This document shows positions 17,598 to 26,693 of a stretch of 64,000 bases of DNA, in pieces. Source of the stretch: CAXBCP01 sp963977005 (GTDB lineage Bacteria > Pseudomonadota > Alphaproteobacteria > MPNO01 > UBA830); the NCBI GenBank assembly GCA_963977005.1, contig CAXBMQ010000023.1, forward strand, positions 1-64,000. Direction: 5' to 3'. Position 1 is the stretch's first letter. Each line of letters begins with the position of its first letter. Made by a program: the position numbers and the translations under genes. The notes below the pieces were generated by a model. It was not told the DNA's origin and did no database searches. It saw only the letters and a program-made list of their open reading frames with translations.

Positions 17598-19117
17598 TCC
17601 GCCGCCTGCCGCCTTGCCGCCACAGGCATGGCAGACGCCGACAATGTTTCCGCCAGGGTCTGGCCATCGGGGTCGGCCAACGCGGCTTCACGCGCGGCGG
17701 CAATGTTTTCGGCCGCGGATGCCGCATCGATTTCACCGCTGAGTGCGGGGCCGATCAGCGCCGCGTTGATACGCCCGAAATTGCCGGTACCGCGCTTATG
17801 GGTATCGCTGTAACCCTTTATCAGGCGGGCGCATTCGGCGATTTCAGCGGCCAGCCCCGTTTTTCTACCATCCTCGAGTTTCTGTGCCTGCGCGATCAGA
17901 CCGAGCCATGCCTCGATCGATTCCTGTTCCCGGCGAAAGCGCCATGTGCGGCGGCGCCAGCGGCGCATCCCGGCGAGCATCTTCAGTTTCAGAAAACCGG
18001 TAACAGACGACGAATTCAGCTCCATCCCCCGGTGCCAGGTGCGCAGTTTTTCGGATGTCTCCGCCCGCGCCAGAACGCGCCGGGCGATACCCTCGGGCAG
18101 CACATCGCAGAATTCGGCAATCCCCGGTTTGAGGAACTCGGTCACGACAACGGAATCGCCATCTGCCGCCCCGGTTTCCGCGCGAATGCGGGCAAGGCGT
18201 TCGGGACGGGTCTTGGCCTGCGCGACCCGGATCACATCTTCAAACGACATCCGCACCGCAAGGTATTTCGCGACCCGCGCCAGGACATCGACATCGCCTT
18301 CGGCATAGGGCGAGAGCCGGTCGAGATACATGCCGGCATAGGCCGCATCCTGGAAATCGATCAGCCGCCGAACGGCATGGTCCAGCGTGACCTTTACGTC
18401 CGCCGGAAACGCCTGCATGCGCTTTGCCAATGCGGGCGGGACAGAAATATGCGCGAAGCGGTCATCGGGCTGCAACGACTGAACGGCGACATCGCCTTTC
18501 GCCGCCTTCAACCCGGCCTCGAAGCCGGCAAGATTGGCATCCACCGCCTTGCCTTCGGCACGGATGCCGGCCCGGAACGTCTCGTCCGATATCGGCAGGG
18601 CGCCGCATCCGGCAATCGCGCCCAGCAATACGGCGCTGATATGGGCGCCGGCGTCGCGCGCGGCGTCTTCCATATCGAAAAATATCTGGGATTTCGACCG
18701 GTCGCCCGCCACCTGGACGAGCTGTTTCTCATCGGCGCGCCCATCGCCCATTTTCATCTTTTCGGAGGTTGCGAACACGCGGTGGGTCGAGGCGATCAGC
18801 AGGGTACGATCCGGGGTGACGTAACCCGACTGGATCTGCCGGCCGGTCTCCAAAAGCTCGGTAGAGGCGAACACATCGATCTCGCCCGGCGACGGGCTGA
18901 GCGCAAAGACGGGCTCGACCCCGCCGATCTCGTCCCAGGTCTGCGGCCAGATTTCGACGTAATAGGTCGTCGCTCCGGTCCGCTGCGCCACGCCCGGAAT
19001 CGAAGTTGCCTGGACCGGAAGGTTGCTGTCCTGCGCGGCGTTGACGATCCAGCTTGTCAGCACCCCGCCACCCTCTCCGCCGAGGGCGGCGACGAGAAGT
19101 GTGAGCGGGGCAGTCAT
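17594..19117 (-). CDS. iorB: Indolepyruvate oxidoreductase, beta-type subunit with long C-terminal extension
   Basis: A 507-residue protein. Residues 1-190 form the pyruvate ferredoxin oxidoreductase gamma/catalytic domain (LLVAALGGEGGGVLTSWIVNAAQ, IPGVAQRTGATTYYVEIWP). A roughly 300-residue helical extension follows, of the kind found in alpha- and betaproteobacterial IorB (DUF6537-like). With IorA it would oxidatively decarboxylate aryl pyruvates from amino acid transamination. Both ends overlap neighbours by ATGA. Confidence 0.88.
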   Translation of the reverse strand: MTAPLTLLVAALGGEGGGVLTSWIVNAAQDSNLPVQATSIPGVAQRTGATTYYVEIWPQTWDEIGGVEPVFALSPSPGEIDVFASTELLETGRQIQSGYVTPDRTLLIASTHRVFATSEKMKMGDGRADEKQLVQVAGDRSKSQIFFDMEDAARDAGAHISAVLLGAIAGCGALPISDETFRAGIRAEGKAVDANLAGFEAGLKAAKGDVAVQSLQPDDRFAHISVPPALAKRMQAFPADVKVTLDHAVRRLIDFQDAAYAGMYLDRLSPYAEGDVDVLARVAKYLAVRMSFEDVIRVAQAKTRPERLARIRAETGAADGDSVVVTEFLKPGIAEFCDVLPEGIARRVLARAETSEKLRTWHRGMELNSSSVTGFLKLKMLAGMRRWRRRTWRFRREQESIEAWLGLIAQAQKLEDGRKTGLAAEIAECARLIKGYSDTHKRGTGNFGRINAALIGPALSGEIDAASAAENIAAAREAALADPDGQTLAETLSASAMPVAARRQAAE

Positions 19118-21252
19118 GCGCCGCGTCCCGCAAGCAGACCGATCACGGATTTGCGCATCCCTTCGACCGCCCGTTCCAGCATGCCGGGGTTGCGCACGCG
19201 TTCGGCCCGGTAGAACGACGGGCACAGCACCGCGGCATGGCTGACCTCGCCGCACAGCCCGCAGCCGACGCAGCTGTTGTTGACGCTGGCAACCGGGTCG
19301 TCGCGCAGCGGATCGGGGTTTGGCTTGATCGTCAGGCTGGGACAGCCGGACAGCCGGATGCAGGAATGATCGCCGGTGCAGACCTCGTCGTCGATCCCGA
19401 AACGTGGCAGTTCGACGCGTTTCCCGCTTTTGAGCTTCTCGGCGTTCTCGCCGCGCAGGCGGCGCTGCCGGGCAAGCTGGCATTCGCCGTCGGCAATGAT
19501 GATCTTGAGCCCCTTTTCGGGCGTCGTCAGCGCTTCGCGCAGCGTGTCGACCATTTTGGCGACCGAATAGGTCCGCACCTTGCGCATCCACGGCACCCCG
19601 AGGGCCTCCAGCGTCTTTTCAATCGACATCCCGGGATTACGCCCGCCGCGCCCCTTGGCGCTGGACGGGATGAATTGCTGTCCCGTCGCCGAGGTGAACC
19701 CGTTCTGCATGATCACCAGAACGGCATCGCCCTCGTTCAGCATATTGGCGATGACGCCGGTGGTCAGGCCGTTATGCCAGAACCCGCCATCGCCCATGAT
19801 CGAGATCGAGCGCTTGTCCTGAAACGGCGAGACGGCGGCGGCACTGGCAAGCGACATGCCGTAGCCGAGGATGGAATTACCCATCGAGAACGGTTCGAAC
19901 GTCGCGAAAGCATGACAGCCGATATCGGCGGCGATGTGCACCTTGCCAATCTCTTCCTGCAGCAGTTTCAGCGCCGAAAATACCGGACGTTCGGGGCACC
20001 CCGTGCAGAACTGCGGCGGGCGCGGCGGCAGTGCCGCCGGGAACGCAGCCTCGGCGCCGGCCATCGCCGCACCGATACGATCGGCCTCGGCACGTATCCG
20101 GGCGGGATCGCCGATACCGAGCCCTTCGGCCTCGATAAAGCCCATCAGCCCCTGATGCATGACGGCGCCGTTATATTCGCCCGCCATCGGGAACACGTCC
20201 TTGCCGTGGATACGGGTCTGAATATCCGCCTTGCGCAGGATCGTGTTGATCTGGTGTTCGATATATTCGGGATTGCCTTCCTCGACGATCAGGACGGCAT
20301 CCTTGCCCGCGGCGAACGCCGTCACCTGATCGGGGACCAGCGGGAAGACCACGTTGAGGACCATCAGCGGTATTTTGCTGTTGCCGAAATCGTCGGCAAG
20401 GCCGAGCCGCGCAAGGCGACGGATCAGCGTGTTGTACAATCCGCCCGGCACGATGATGCCGAGCCGGTCGATGTCGCCGTCGAAGAATTCGTTGAGCTTG
20501 TGATCGCGGATAAACGTCTGCGCGGCGGGCAGACGCTGTTCGACCTTCAGCTTTTCCTGGACAAAGGTTACAGGCGGATGGGCGAGCTTGCCGTAATTGA
20601 ACGGTGCAGGCTCTTTTTGCCGCTCCCGCGTATTGATCGGCGGTTTCCTGTTGTCCTTCGCGATAAATCGCCCCTGGACATGGCAGGACCGGATACGCAA
20701 TTGCATGATGACCGGCGTATTCGACGCCTCCGACAGCTCGAACGACTTTTCGACGGTATCGACGATCGATGTCAGGTTGGGACGCGGATCGACCAGCCAC
20801 ATGCTCGATTTCATCGCCATCGACAGGGTACGTTCCTGGATGATGCTGGCGCCTTCGCCGTAATCCTCGCCGCTGACGATCAGCGCACCGCCAATCACCC
20901 CGGGCGAGGCCAGATTACTGAGCGCGTCCGCCGCGACATTGGTGCCGACGATGGATTTCCAGCCGACCGCGCCGCGTAGCGGATAGTTTATCGATGCACC
21001 GAGCATGGCCGCGGCGGCGGCTTCGTTCGTGCCGGTTTCCACGTGGATGCCCATTTCATCCATCAGCTCCTCGGAATCGAGCAACACATCCAACAGATGC
21101 GAGACCGGCGCGCCCTGATACCCGCCGACATAGGCGACCCCGGACTGGAGCAGGGCCTTGGTGACGGCAAGGATGCCCTCGCCGTAAAAGACGTCGCCCT
21201 CGCCAAGCCGCAGCGATTCGACTTCCTTGCTGAATGATCTCTCGGCGCTCAT
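19114..21252 (-). CDS. iorA: Indolepyruvate ferredoxin oxidoreductase, alpha subunit
   Basis: A 712-residue thiamine-diphosphate enzyme. The N-terminal half (YVGGYQGAPVSHLLDVLLD, GWKSIVGTNVAADALSNL) is the pyrimidine-binding region, and IMGDGGFWHNGLTTGVIANMLNEGDAVLVIMQNG contains the ThDP motif. The C-terminus has CVGCGLCGEVSHAAVLCPSF and an upstream CTGDHSCIRLSGCP for [4Fe-4S] clusters. The start at 21252 has GGGGAG upstream; longer frames were rejected. The 124 bases to selA hold divergent promoters. Confidence 0.92.
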   Translation of the reverse strand: MSAERSFSKEVESLRLGEGDVFYGEGILAVTKALLQSGVAYVGGYQGAPVSHLLDVLLDSEELMDEMGIHVETGTNEAAAAAMLGASINYPLRGAVGWKSIVGTNVAADALSNLASPGVIGGALIVSGEDYGEGASIIQERTLSMAMKSSMWLVDPRPNLTSIVDTVEKSFELSEASNTPVIMQLRIRSCHVQGRFIAKDNRKPPINTRERQKEPAPFNYGKLAHPPVTFVQEKLKVEQRLPAAQTFIRDHKLNEFFDGDIDRLGIIVPGGLYNTLIRRLARLGLADDFGNSKIPLMVLNVVFPLVPDQVTAFAAGKDAVLIVEEGNPEYIEHQINTILRKADIQTRIHGKDVFPMAGEYNGAVMHQGLMGFIEAEGLGIGDPARIRAEADRIGAAMAGAEAAFPAALPPRPPQFCTGCPERPVFSALKLLQEEIGKVHIAADIGCHAFATFEPFSMGNSILGYGMSLASAAAVSPFQDKRSISIMGDGGFWHNGLTTGVIANMLNEGDAVLVIMQNGFTSATGQQFIPSSAKGRGGRNPGMSIEKTLEALGVPWMRKVRTYSVAKMVDTLREALTTPEKGLKIIIADGECQLARQRRLRGENAEKLKSGKRVELPRFGIDDEVCTGDHSCIRLSGCPSLTIKPNPDPLRDDPVASVNNSCVGCGLCGEVSHAAVLCPSFYRAERVRNPGMLERAVEGMRKSVIGLLAGRGA

Positions 21253-21376
21253 ATCCGTCTCCCCTGATGCCTGCGATGGCAGACTTTGGATAGATTTATA
21301 CGCGCGTTTCACAATATTGGCACGAGTCCATCGCGCCGATTGCCTATCCTGCCACAGCCGGTATTCTCCCGGCGAC

Positions 21377-22783
21377 ATGACACAAAAAACATCTTCTCTC
21401 ATGGCCCGGTTGCCGTCGGTCGACAGGCTGCTGAAAGCGGAAGCATGCGCGCCGCTGATCGACGCCTTCGGCCGCACCGAAACGACGGCAGCGATCCGCG
21501 AGACGCTCGCAGGAATCCGCGATAAAATGGCCGCATCGGGCGGCGAACCGCCGGAAGATCCGGCCATCATCGATGCGATATCGGATGCGCTGGCACGAAA
21601 TGCAGCCCCGTCCCTGCGCCCGGTCTTCAACCTGACGGGGACGGTACTGCACACCAACCTGGGCCGGGCATCGCTGCCGGACGAGGCCATAGAAGCCGTG
21701 GCCGCTGCCGCGCGGGGTGCAAGCAATCTCGAATACCGTATCGCGGGAGGCAAACGCGGCGACCGGGACGAACATATCGAAGACCAGCTTTGCGCCATGA
21801 CCGGCGCGGAAGCCGCCACCATCGTCAATAACAACGCCGCGGCCGTGATGCTGGTCCTGAATACTTTCGCACTCGGCAGGGAAGTGCCGACATCGCGCGG
21901 CGAACTGATCGAAATCGGCGGCTCGTTCCGGATGCCCGATATCATGGCGCAGTCCGGCTGCAGGCTGGTCGAGGTCGGCACCACCAACCGCACCCACCTG
22001 AAAGACTTCGCCGGCGCCATCGGGCCCGACACCGGCATGATCATGAAAGTGCATACCAGCAACTACGTGGTCGAGGGCTTTACCGCCGAGGTGCCGGAAC
22101 CGGATCTCGCCAGACTGTGCCACGATAGCGGCATCCCCTTCGCCATCGATCTCGGCAGCGGTACCCTGACCGATCTGGCACAGTTCGGCCTGCCGCATGA
22201 GCCGACCCCGATGGAAGCCATGAAACACGGCGCCGACGTCGTCACGTTTTCCGGCGACAAGCTTCTGGGCGGACCCCAGGCCGGCATCATCGTCGGCACG
22301 AAGGAATACATCGCGCGGATCAAGAAAAACCCGATGAAGCGCGCGCTCCGCTGCGACAAGATGACGATTGCCGCCCTGTCTGCCGTGCTGCGGCTGTATG
22401 CCGACCCCGACCGACTGGTCGAACGCGTGCCGACCCTCCGCCTGCTGGCGCGGCCGGTCGATACCATCCGGGGTGTCGCCGAACGGATAGGCCCGGCGCT
22501 GGCGGCAGCGATCGACGGCTTCGGATCGGTCACCGATACAGCTTGCGAAAGCCAGATCGGCTCCGGCGCGCTGCCGACACGCCGCATCCCGAGCGCAGGT
22601 CTCGCGATCACGCCCAATGCCAAAAGCGGCACGGCCCTGAACGCCCTGGCGGAAGCATTTCGCGCGCTGCCGATACCTGTAATCGGGCGCATCCAGGACG
22701 ATACATTCATTCTCGACCTCCGCTGTCTTGAAGACGAGGACGGCTTTACGGCACAGCTTCCGGCGCTTGATCTTCCGCGATGA
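21377..22783 (+). CDS. selA: L-seryl-tRNA(Sec) selenium transferase
   Basis: A 468-residue PLP enzyme that converts Ser-tRNA(Sec) to Sec-tRNA(Sec) with selenophosphate. The N-terminus MTQKTSSLMARLPSVDRLLK matches bacterial SelA, FNLTGTVLHTNLGRA and SNLEYRIAGGKRGDR are signatures, and the PLP lysine lies in TFSGDKLLGGPQAG at residue 295, the same number as in Escherichia coli. The ribosome-binding site is weak; the start is chosen by homology. Its TGA overlaps the ATG of selB (ATGA, 22780-22783). Confidence 0.97.
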   Translation: MTQKTSSLMARLPSVDRLLKAEACAPLIDAFGRTETTAAIRETLAGIRDKMAASGGEPPEDPAIIDAISDALARNAAPSLRPVFNLTGTVLHTNLGRASLPDEAIEAVAAAARGASNLEYRIAGGKRGDRDEHIEDQLCAMTGAEAATIVNNNAAAVMLVLNTFALGREVPTSRGELIEIGGSFRMPDIMAQSGCRLVEVGTTNRTHLKDFAGAIGPDTGMIMKVHTSNYVVEGFTAEVPEPDLARLCHDSGIPFAIDLGSGTLTDLAQFGLPHEPTPMEAMKHGADVVTFSGDKLLGGPQAGIIVGTKEYIARIKKNPMKRALRCDKMTIAALSAVLRLYADPDRLVERVPTLRLLARPVDTIRGVAERIGPALAAAIDGFGSVTDTACESQIGSGALPTRRIPSAGLAITPNAKSGTALNALAEAFRALPIPVIGRIQDDTFILDLRCLEDEDGFTAQLPALDLPR

Positions 22784-24705
22784 TTATCGCGACGGCCGGC
22801 CATGTCGATCATGGCAAAACGCTGCTGATCAAGACCCTGACCGGGATCGACACCGACCGGCTGCCCGAAGAGAAAAAACGTAACCTGACCATCGATCTCG
22901 GGTTTGCCTATCTGCCGCTGGAAGGCGCGGAAACAATCGGTTTCATAGATGTGCCGGGTCACGAACGGTTTATCCGCAACATGCTGTGCGGTGTCGCCGG
23001 GATTGATTTCGTGCTGTTCATCGTCGCCGCCGATGACGGCCCCATGCCGCAGACGCGGGAACACCTGGCGATCCTCGACCTGCTTGGCGTCAGACGCGGC
23101 GCGGTCGCCCTGACCAAGATCGACCGGGTCAGCGAGGAACGCGCCGCCGAGGTTGCCGAAGACATCGAATTGCTGTTCACGGATACCTCGCTGGAAGGCA
23201 TTCCGGTCTTTCCGGTTTCCGCCATGACCGGTGCCGGGCTCGACGGGCTTAAAGAGCATCTGCTTTCCGTCGCCGCCGATTTGCCGCCGCGCCCGGTGAC
23301 CGGCAATTTCCGTCTCGCGATCGACCGCAGTTTCGATGTCGTCGGCGCCGGGCTGGTCGTCACGGGGACGGCATTTTCGGGCCGGATCAACGCGGACGAG
23401 GCCGCCCGCGTGCTGGGCGCAGAGATGGACGTGCGCATCCGCGGTATTCACGCACAGAACGCAAAGGCCGAAAGCGGCCGCGCAGGGCAACGCTGCGCGC
23501 TTAATCTCGCCGGTACCGGTCTCGACAAGGACCTGATCGAGCGCGGCGACTGGGTCGTGACCGGCAACCTGCCGGCGCCTGCGCACAAGCTGGATATCCG
23601 GCTGCGCGTTCTCAAATCCGAAAGCCGCGCGCTGGCGCACTGGACGCCGGTCCATGTCCATCTGGGCGCTGCGGAAACCACCGGGCGCGTCGCCATCCTG
23701 GGGGCGACAAGCATCGCCCCCGGCGAAAGCGGTCTGGCGCAGATCGTCCTCGACCGGCCGGTCGGCGCGGTCCATGGCGACGGGCTGATCCTGCGCGACC
23801 AGTCGGCCCAGCGGACCCTGGGCGGCGGTCGGGTGATCGACCTGTTTCCGCCGGCCCGCGGCCGCGCCAGGCCCGACCGCCTCGCATTCCTCCACGCCAT
23901 GGAAGACCCGGATGACGGCACCGCCCTGTCGGCGCTTCTGGAAGCGATGCCCAACGGGCTGCACCTCGACCGGTTTGCGGCGACGCGTAACCTGACGGAT
24001 GACGATATGGCGGCGCTGGCCGAGCTCGTGCCGATGAAAGCGGTGCGGACCGAGACGGGCACACTGGGTTTTTCCGATGAACGCTGGGCCGCACTGCGCG
24101 ACGCCGTGCTCGAAGGTCTCGCCGCCTGGCACAAAAAGTCTCCCGACACGGTCGGTCCCGGTGAAAACCGCATTCTCGCCGGGACCGGCGCCCGTCTGCC
24201 GCCGGAAGCAGCCGTTGCCATTGCCGCCGAACTGGTCCGCGAAAAAGTCATCGTCAAGGAAGGCATGGGTGTACGCCTGCCGTCACACCAGCCGAGCCTG
24301 CAGGGCGCGGACGCGACGAACTGGAAAAAGATCAAACCGCTTTTGCTGGACGGCGGTCTGCGCCCGCCCGTTGTGGTCGAGATCGCGGAAGCCATCGGCA
24401 GCGAACCCCGCAAGGTGGAATCGCTGCTGGTGCGTGCCGGGCGGCACGGGCTGGTGGTGCGGATCGCGAAAAACCGGTTCTACCCGCCGGAATCCCTGCG
24501 CAAGCTGGCGGAGATTGCCGAGACGGTGTCCGCCGATGTCGAGGACGGCATGGTCACGGCGGCGAATTTTCGGGATGCCACCGATGTCGGCCGCAATCTC
24601 GCCATCGAGGTGCTGGAATTTTTCGACAAGGTGAAATTCACCCGCCGCGTCGGTGACGGGCACGAGGTTATCCGGCCTGCGTCGGAAGCCTTTAGCGGCG
24701 ACTGA
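22780..24705 (+). CDS. selB: Selenocysteine-specific elongation factor
   Basis: A 641-residue translational GTPase that carries Sec-tRNA(Sec) to UGA codons next to a SECIS hairpin. G1 is AGHVDHGKTLLIKTLTGIDTDRLPEEKKRNLTIDLGFAYLPL, G3 is DVPGHERFIRNML and G4 is TKIDR. Domains II and III follow, then C-terminal winged-helix repeats that bind SECIS (for example the region from WKKIKPLLLDGG to VIRPASEAF). Length fits the family. It overlaps selA and is followed 25 bases later by tRNA-Sec. Confidence 0.97.
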   Translation: MIIATAGHVDHGKTLLIKTLTGIDTDRLPEEKKRNLTIDLGFAYLPLEGAETIGFIDVPGHERFIRNMLCGVAGIDFVLFIVAADDGPMPQTREHLAILDLLGVRRGAVALTKIDRVSEERAAEVAEDIELLFTDTSLEGIPVFPVSAMTGAGLDGLKEHLLSVAADLPPRPVTGNFRLAIDRSFDVVGAGLVVTGTAFSGRINADEAARVLGAEMDVRIRGIHAQNAKAESGRAGQRCALNLAGTGLDKDLIERGDWVVTGNLPAPAHKLDIRLRVLKSESRALAHWTPVHVHLGAAETTGRVAILGATSIAPGESGLAQIVLDRPVGAVHGDGLILRDQSAQRTLGGGRVIDLFPPARGRARPDRLAFLHAMEDPDDGTALSALLEAMPNGLHLDRFAATRNLTDDDMAALAELVPMKAVRTETGTLGFSDERWAALRDAVLEGLAAWHKKSPDTVGPGENRILAGTGARLPPEAAVAIAAELVREKVIVKEGMGVRLPSHQPSLQGADATNWKKIKPLLLDGGLRPPVVVEIAEAIGSEPRKVESLLVRAGRHGLVVRIAKNRFYPPESLRKLAEIAETVSADVEDGMVTAANFRDATDVGRNLAIEVLEFFDKVKFTRRVGDGHEVIRPASEAFSGD

Positions 24706-24730
24706 AAGTCGGGTATTGTCGCGCCGCGTC

Positions 24731-24826
24731 GGAAGAGAATCGTTCCCCGGTGGGGCGCCCGGTCTTCAAAACCGGTGAGGGGCGTCAGACGTCCCTGGTG
24801 GGTTCGACTCCCACTCTTTTCCGCCA
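24731..24826 (+). tRNA. selC: tRNA-Sec (anticodon TCA), CCA encoded
   Basis: An unusually long tRNA. The 8-bp acceptor GGAAGAGA (24731-24738) pairs with TCTTTTCC (24815-24822) and the 5-bp T arm GTGGG-TTCGACT-CCCAC gives the 8+5 arrangement of bacterial tRNA-Sec. The D arm TCCCC-GG-TGGGG is extended, the anticodon arm CCGGT-CTTCAAA-ACCGG contains TCA at 24766-24768, and the variable arm is long. Discriminator G is followed by CCA. Confidence 0.97.
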
Positions 24827-24930
24827 ATTTTCCTTAAATTTATACCGGCCCACCTGTTTCGACCAACAGGCGGGAGTCGTCCGTCATTCATGCCAGGGAT
24901 ACAGGCCGGGACAGCAAATTCCCAAAAACC

Positions 24931-24944
24931 ACTTGTACACAAGT
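24931..24944. promoter_or_regulatory. GntR-like operator upstream of the hydrolase operon
   Basis: ACTTG-TACA-CAAGT is an inverted repeat that fits the TTGTnnACAA-like sites of FCD-type GntR regulators. It lies 48 bases before the TTG start at 24993. No GntR gene is in the window. Confidence 0.35.
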
Positions 24945-24992
24945 TAAATGGCTGGCATGGTCCGGAAGCGTCAACCAACCGGAGCGTTCGAC

Positions 24993-25853
24993 TTGCCCAC
25001 ACTCGCAGGCACTGACGGCACATCGCTGTATTACGAGGAGACCGGCACGGGCGACGCCGTGCTGTTCATCCACGAATTCGCCGGCAACCACCGGACCTGG
25101 GGCGCCCAGATGAAGGTGCTTGGCAAGACCCACCGCTGCATTGCGTATTCGGCCCGCGGCTACCCGCCCTCGGATGTGCCGGCAAGTGACGATGCCTATA
25201 GCCAGGACATTGCCGTCGGCGACGCGATCGCGGTGCTGGATACGCTGAACATCGACCGCGCGCATATCGTCGGGCATTCGATGGGCGCCTATACCGCATT
25301 GCATGTCGGCCTGAACCATCCGGAGCGCTGCCTGTCGGTTTCGGCGCTCGGCTGCGGATGGGGCTCCCACCCGGACGAGCGCGAAACCGCGCGCGGCCTG
25401 TGCGAAGATATCGCGGTCATGTTCCGCGAAAAGCCGATTGCCGAATCCGCTGCGACCTATGCCCGGTTCCCGATGCGTCATACGTTCGAAGCAAAGGATC
25501 CGGCAGGCTTTGCAGCGTTCGAGAAAATCCTCGGCGGATTGTCCCCGGAAGGGGCCGCGCTCACGATGCTCAACCTGCAGCGCGACCGGCCGACGCTCTG
25601 GGACATGGAGCAAAAGCTCAAAGAATTCGCGCCGCCACTGCTTGTGCTGGTCGGCGACGAAGACCACCCCTGCCTCGACGGCAGCCTGTTTCTCAAACGC
25701 ACGGTGCCGACGGCAGCGCTTCAGATCGTGCCGCGCGCCGGTCACACCATCACCATGGAAGAACCGGCGATCGTGAACGCCGCGCTTGAAAACATCTTTG
25801 CCGCTGCATCGGACGGCACCTGGATGAATCACCGCAAAGACGAAAACGCATAA
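24993..25853 (+). CDS. Alpha/beta hydrolase, TTG start
   Basis: A 286-residue alpha/beta hydrolase. The start is set at TTG 24993 because GGAG lies eight bases upstream and the product MPTLAGTDGTSLYYEETGTGDAVLFIHEFAGNHRTW matches the usual N-terminus of this family; ATG 24948 lacks a ribosome site. The nucleophile elbow is GHSMGAY, the acid is probably in LVGDEDHP, and the catalytic histidine is in RAGHTITME. It heads the operon up to 33 kb, so it probably hydrolyses an ester or ring-fission intermediate. Confidence 0.86.
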   Translation: MPTLAGTDGTSLYYEETGTGDAVLFIHEFAGNHRTWGAQMKVLGKTHRCIAYSARGYPPSDVPASDDAYSQDIAVGDAIAVLDTLNIDRAHIVGHSMGAYTALHVGLNHPERCLSVSALGCGWGSHPDERETARGLCEDIAVMFREKPIAESAATYARFPMRHTFEAKDPAGFAAFEKILGGLSPEGAALTMLNLQRDRPTLWDMEQKLKEFAPPLLVLVGDEDHPCLDGSLFLKRTVPTAALQIVPRAGHTITMEEPAIVNAALENIFAAASDGTWMNHRKDENA

Positions 25854-25875
25854 ACACTGGACAGAGGAGTCGACA

Positions 25876-26685
25876 ATGGACCTGCAACTCAAAGGAAAGA
25901 CCGCCCTGATCACCGGCGGCAGCGAAGGCATCGGCAAGGGAATCGCCATGGGACTGGCGGAAGAAGGCGTCGATGTCGCCATCTGTTCGCGCCGGCCGGA
26001 ACCGCTCGAAGCGGCGGCGCAGGAAATCCGCGATGCGACCGGCGTCAAAGTGGTCGCGATCCCGACCGACCTGACCGACGACGACCAGTGCCGCAAGTTC
26101 ATCGAACAGGGCGCGAAGGAACTGGGCCGCGTCGATATCATGGTCAACAATGCCGGCTCGTCCCCCGGCGGCGTGATCGAGACCCTGACCGAAGAAGACT
26201 GGGCGCAGTCGCTGCAGCTCAAATTCATGGGCTATGTGCGCTGCCTGCGCTACGTGCTGCCGATCATGGTCGAACAGGGCGGCGGGCGCGTCGTCAACCT
26301 GATCGGCAATGACGGCGTGAAACCGTCATACTGGGAAATCGCGCCGGGTGCGGCGAATGCCGCCGGCCAGAACCTGACGATGTCGCTTGCCGGGCAGTAC
26401 GGCAAGAACAATATCAGCTTTGTCGCCGTCAACCCGGGCCCGGTTCGCACCGAGCGCTGGGCCGGCCTGGTCAAGGCGATGGCGCGGGACATGGACCTAT
26501 CCATCGAGGAAGCCGACAAACTGGCGCCGTCCTCTATCCCTCTGGGACGGATTGCGGAGACCAAGGAAGTCGCCGATCTCTGCGTCATGCTCGCGTCGCC
26601 GCTGATGCACTTCGTTAACGGCACCCAGATCGAGATCGATGGCGGTCAGGAAAAATCGCTCATGGACCGGCTGCGGGACCGTTAA
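25876..26685 (+). CDS. Short-chain dehydrogenase-like protein, catalytic Lys absent
   Basis: A 269-residue SDR with the cofactor motif ITGGSEGIGKGIAMG and NNAGSSPGG. At the active site Tyr152 is present, but the YxxxK lysine is not: the segment reads SYWEIAPGAANAAG. Similar SDRs with Asn in this region exist, so it may still be an oxidoreductase with altered chemistry. GAGGAG precedes the ATG. Second gene of the hydrolase operon. Confidence 0.85.
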   Translation: MDLQLKGKTALITGGSEGIGKGIAMGLAEEGVDVAICSRRPEPLEAAAQEIRDATGVKVVAIPTDLTDDDQCRKFIEQGAKELGRVDIMVNNAGSSPGGVIETLTEEDWAQSLQLKFMGYVRCLRYVLPIMVEQGGGRVVNLIGNDGVKPSYWEIAPGAANAAGQNLTMSLAGQYGKNNISFVAVNPGPVRTERWAGLVKAMARDMDLSIEEADKLAPSSIPLGRIAETKEVADLCVMLASPLMHFVNGTQIEIDGGQEKSLMDRLRDR

Positions 26686-26693
26686 CGGACAAC

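Noticed and set aside
17306..19213. 635-codon plus-strand frame opposite iorB
   Set aside because: It is an antisense shadow of a well-supported gene, with composition typical of GC-rich reverse frames.
19237..20979. 580-codon plus-strand frame opposite iorA
   Set aside because: The minus strand carries the thiamine and iron-sulfur motifs; the plus frame is an Arg/Asp-rich shadow.
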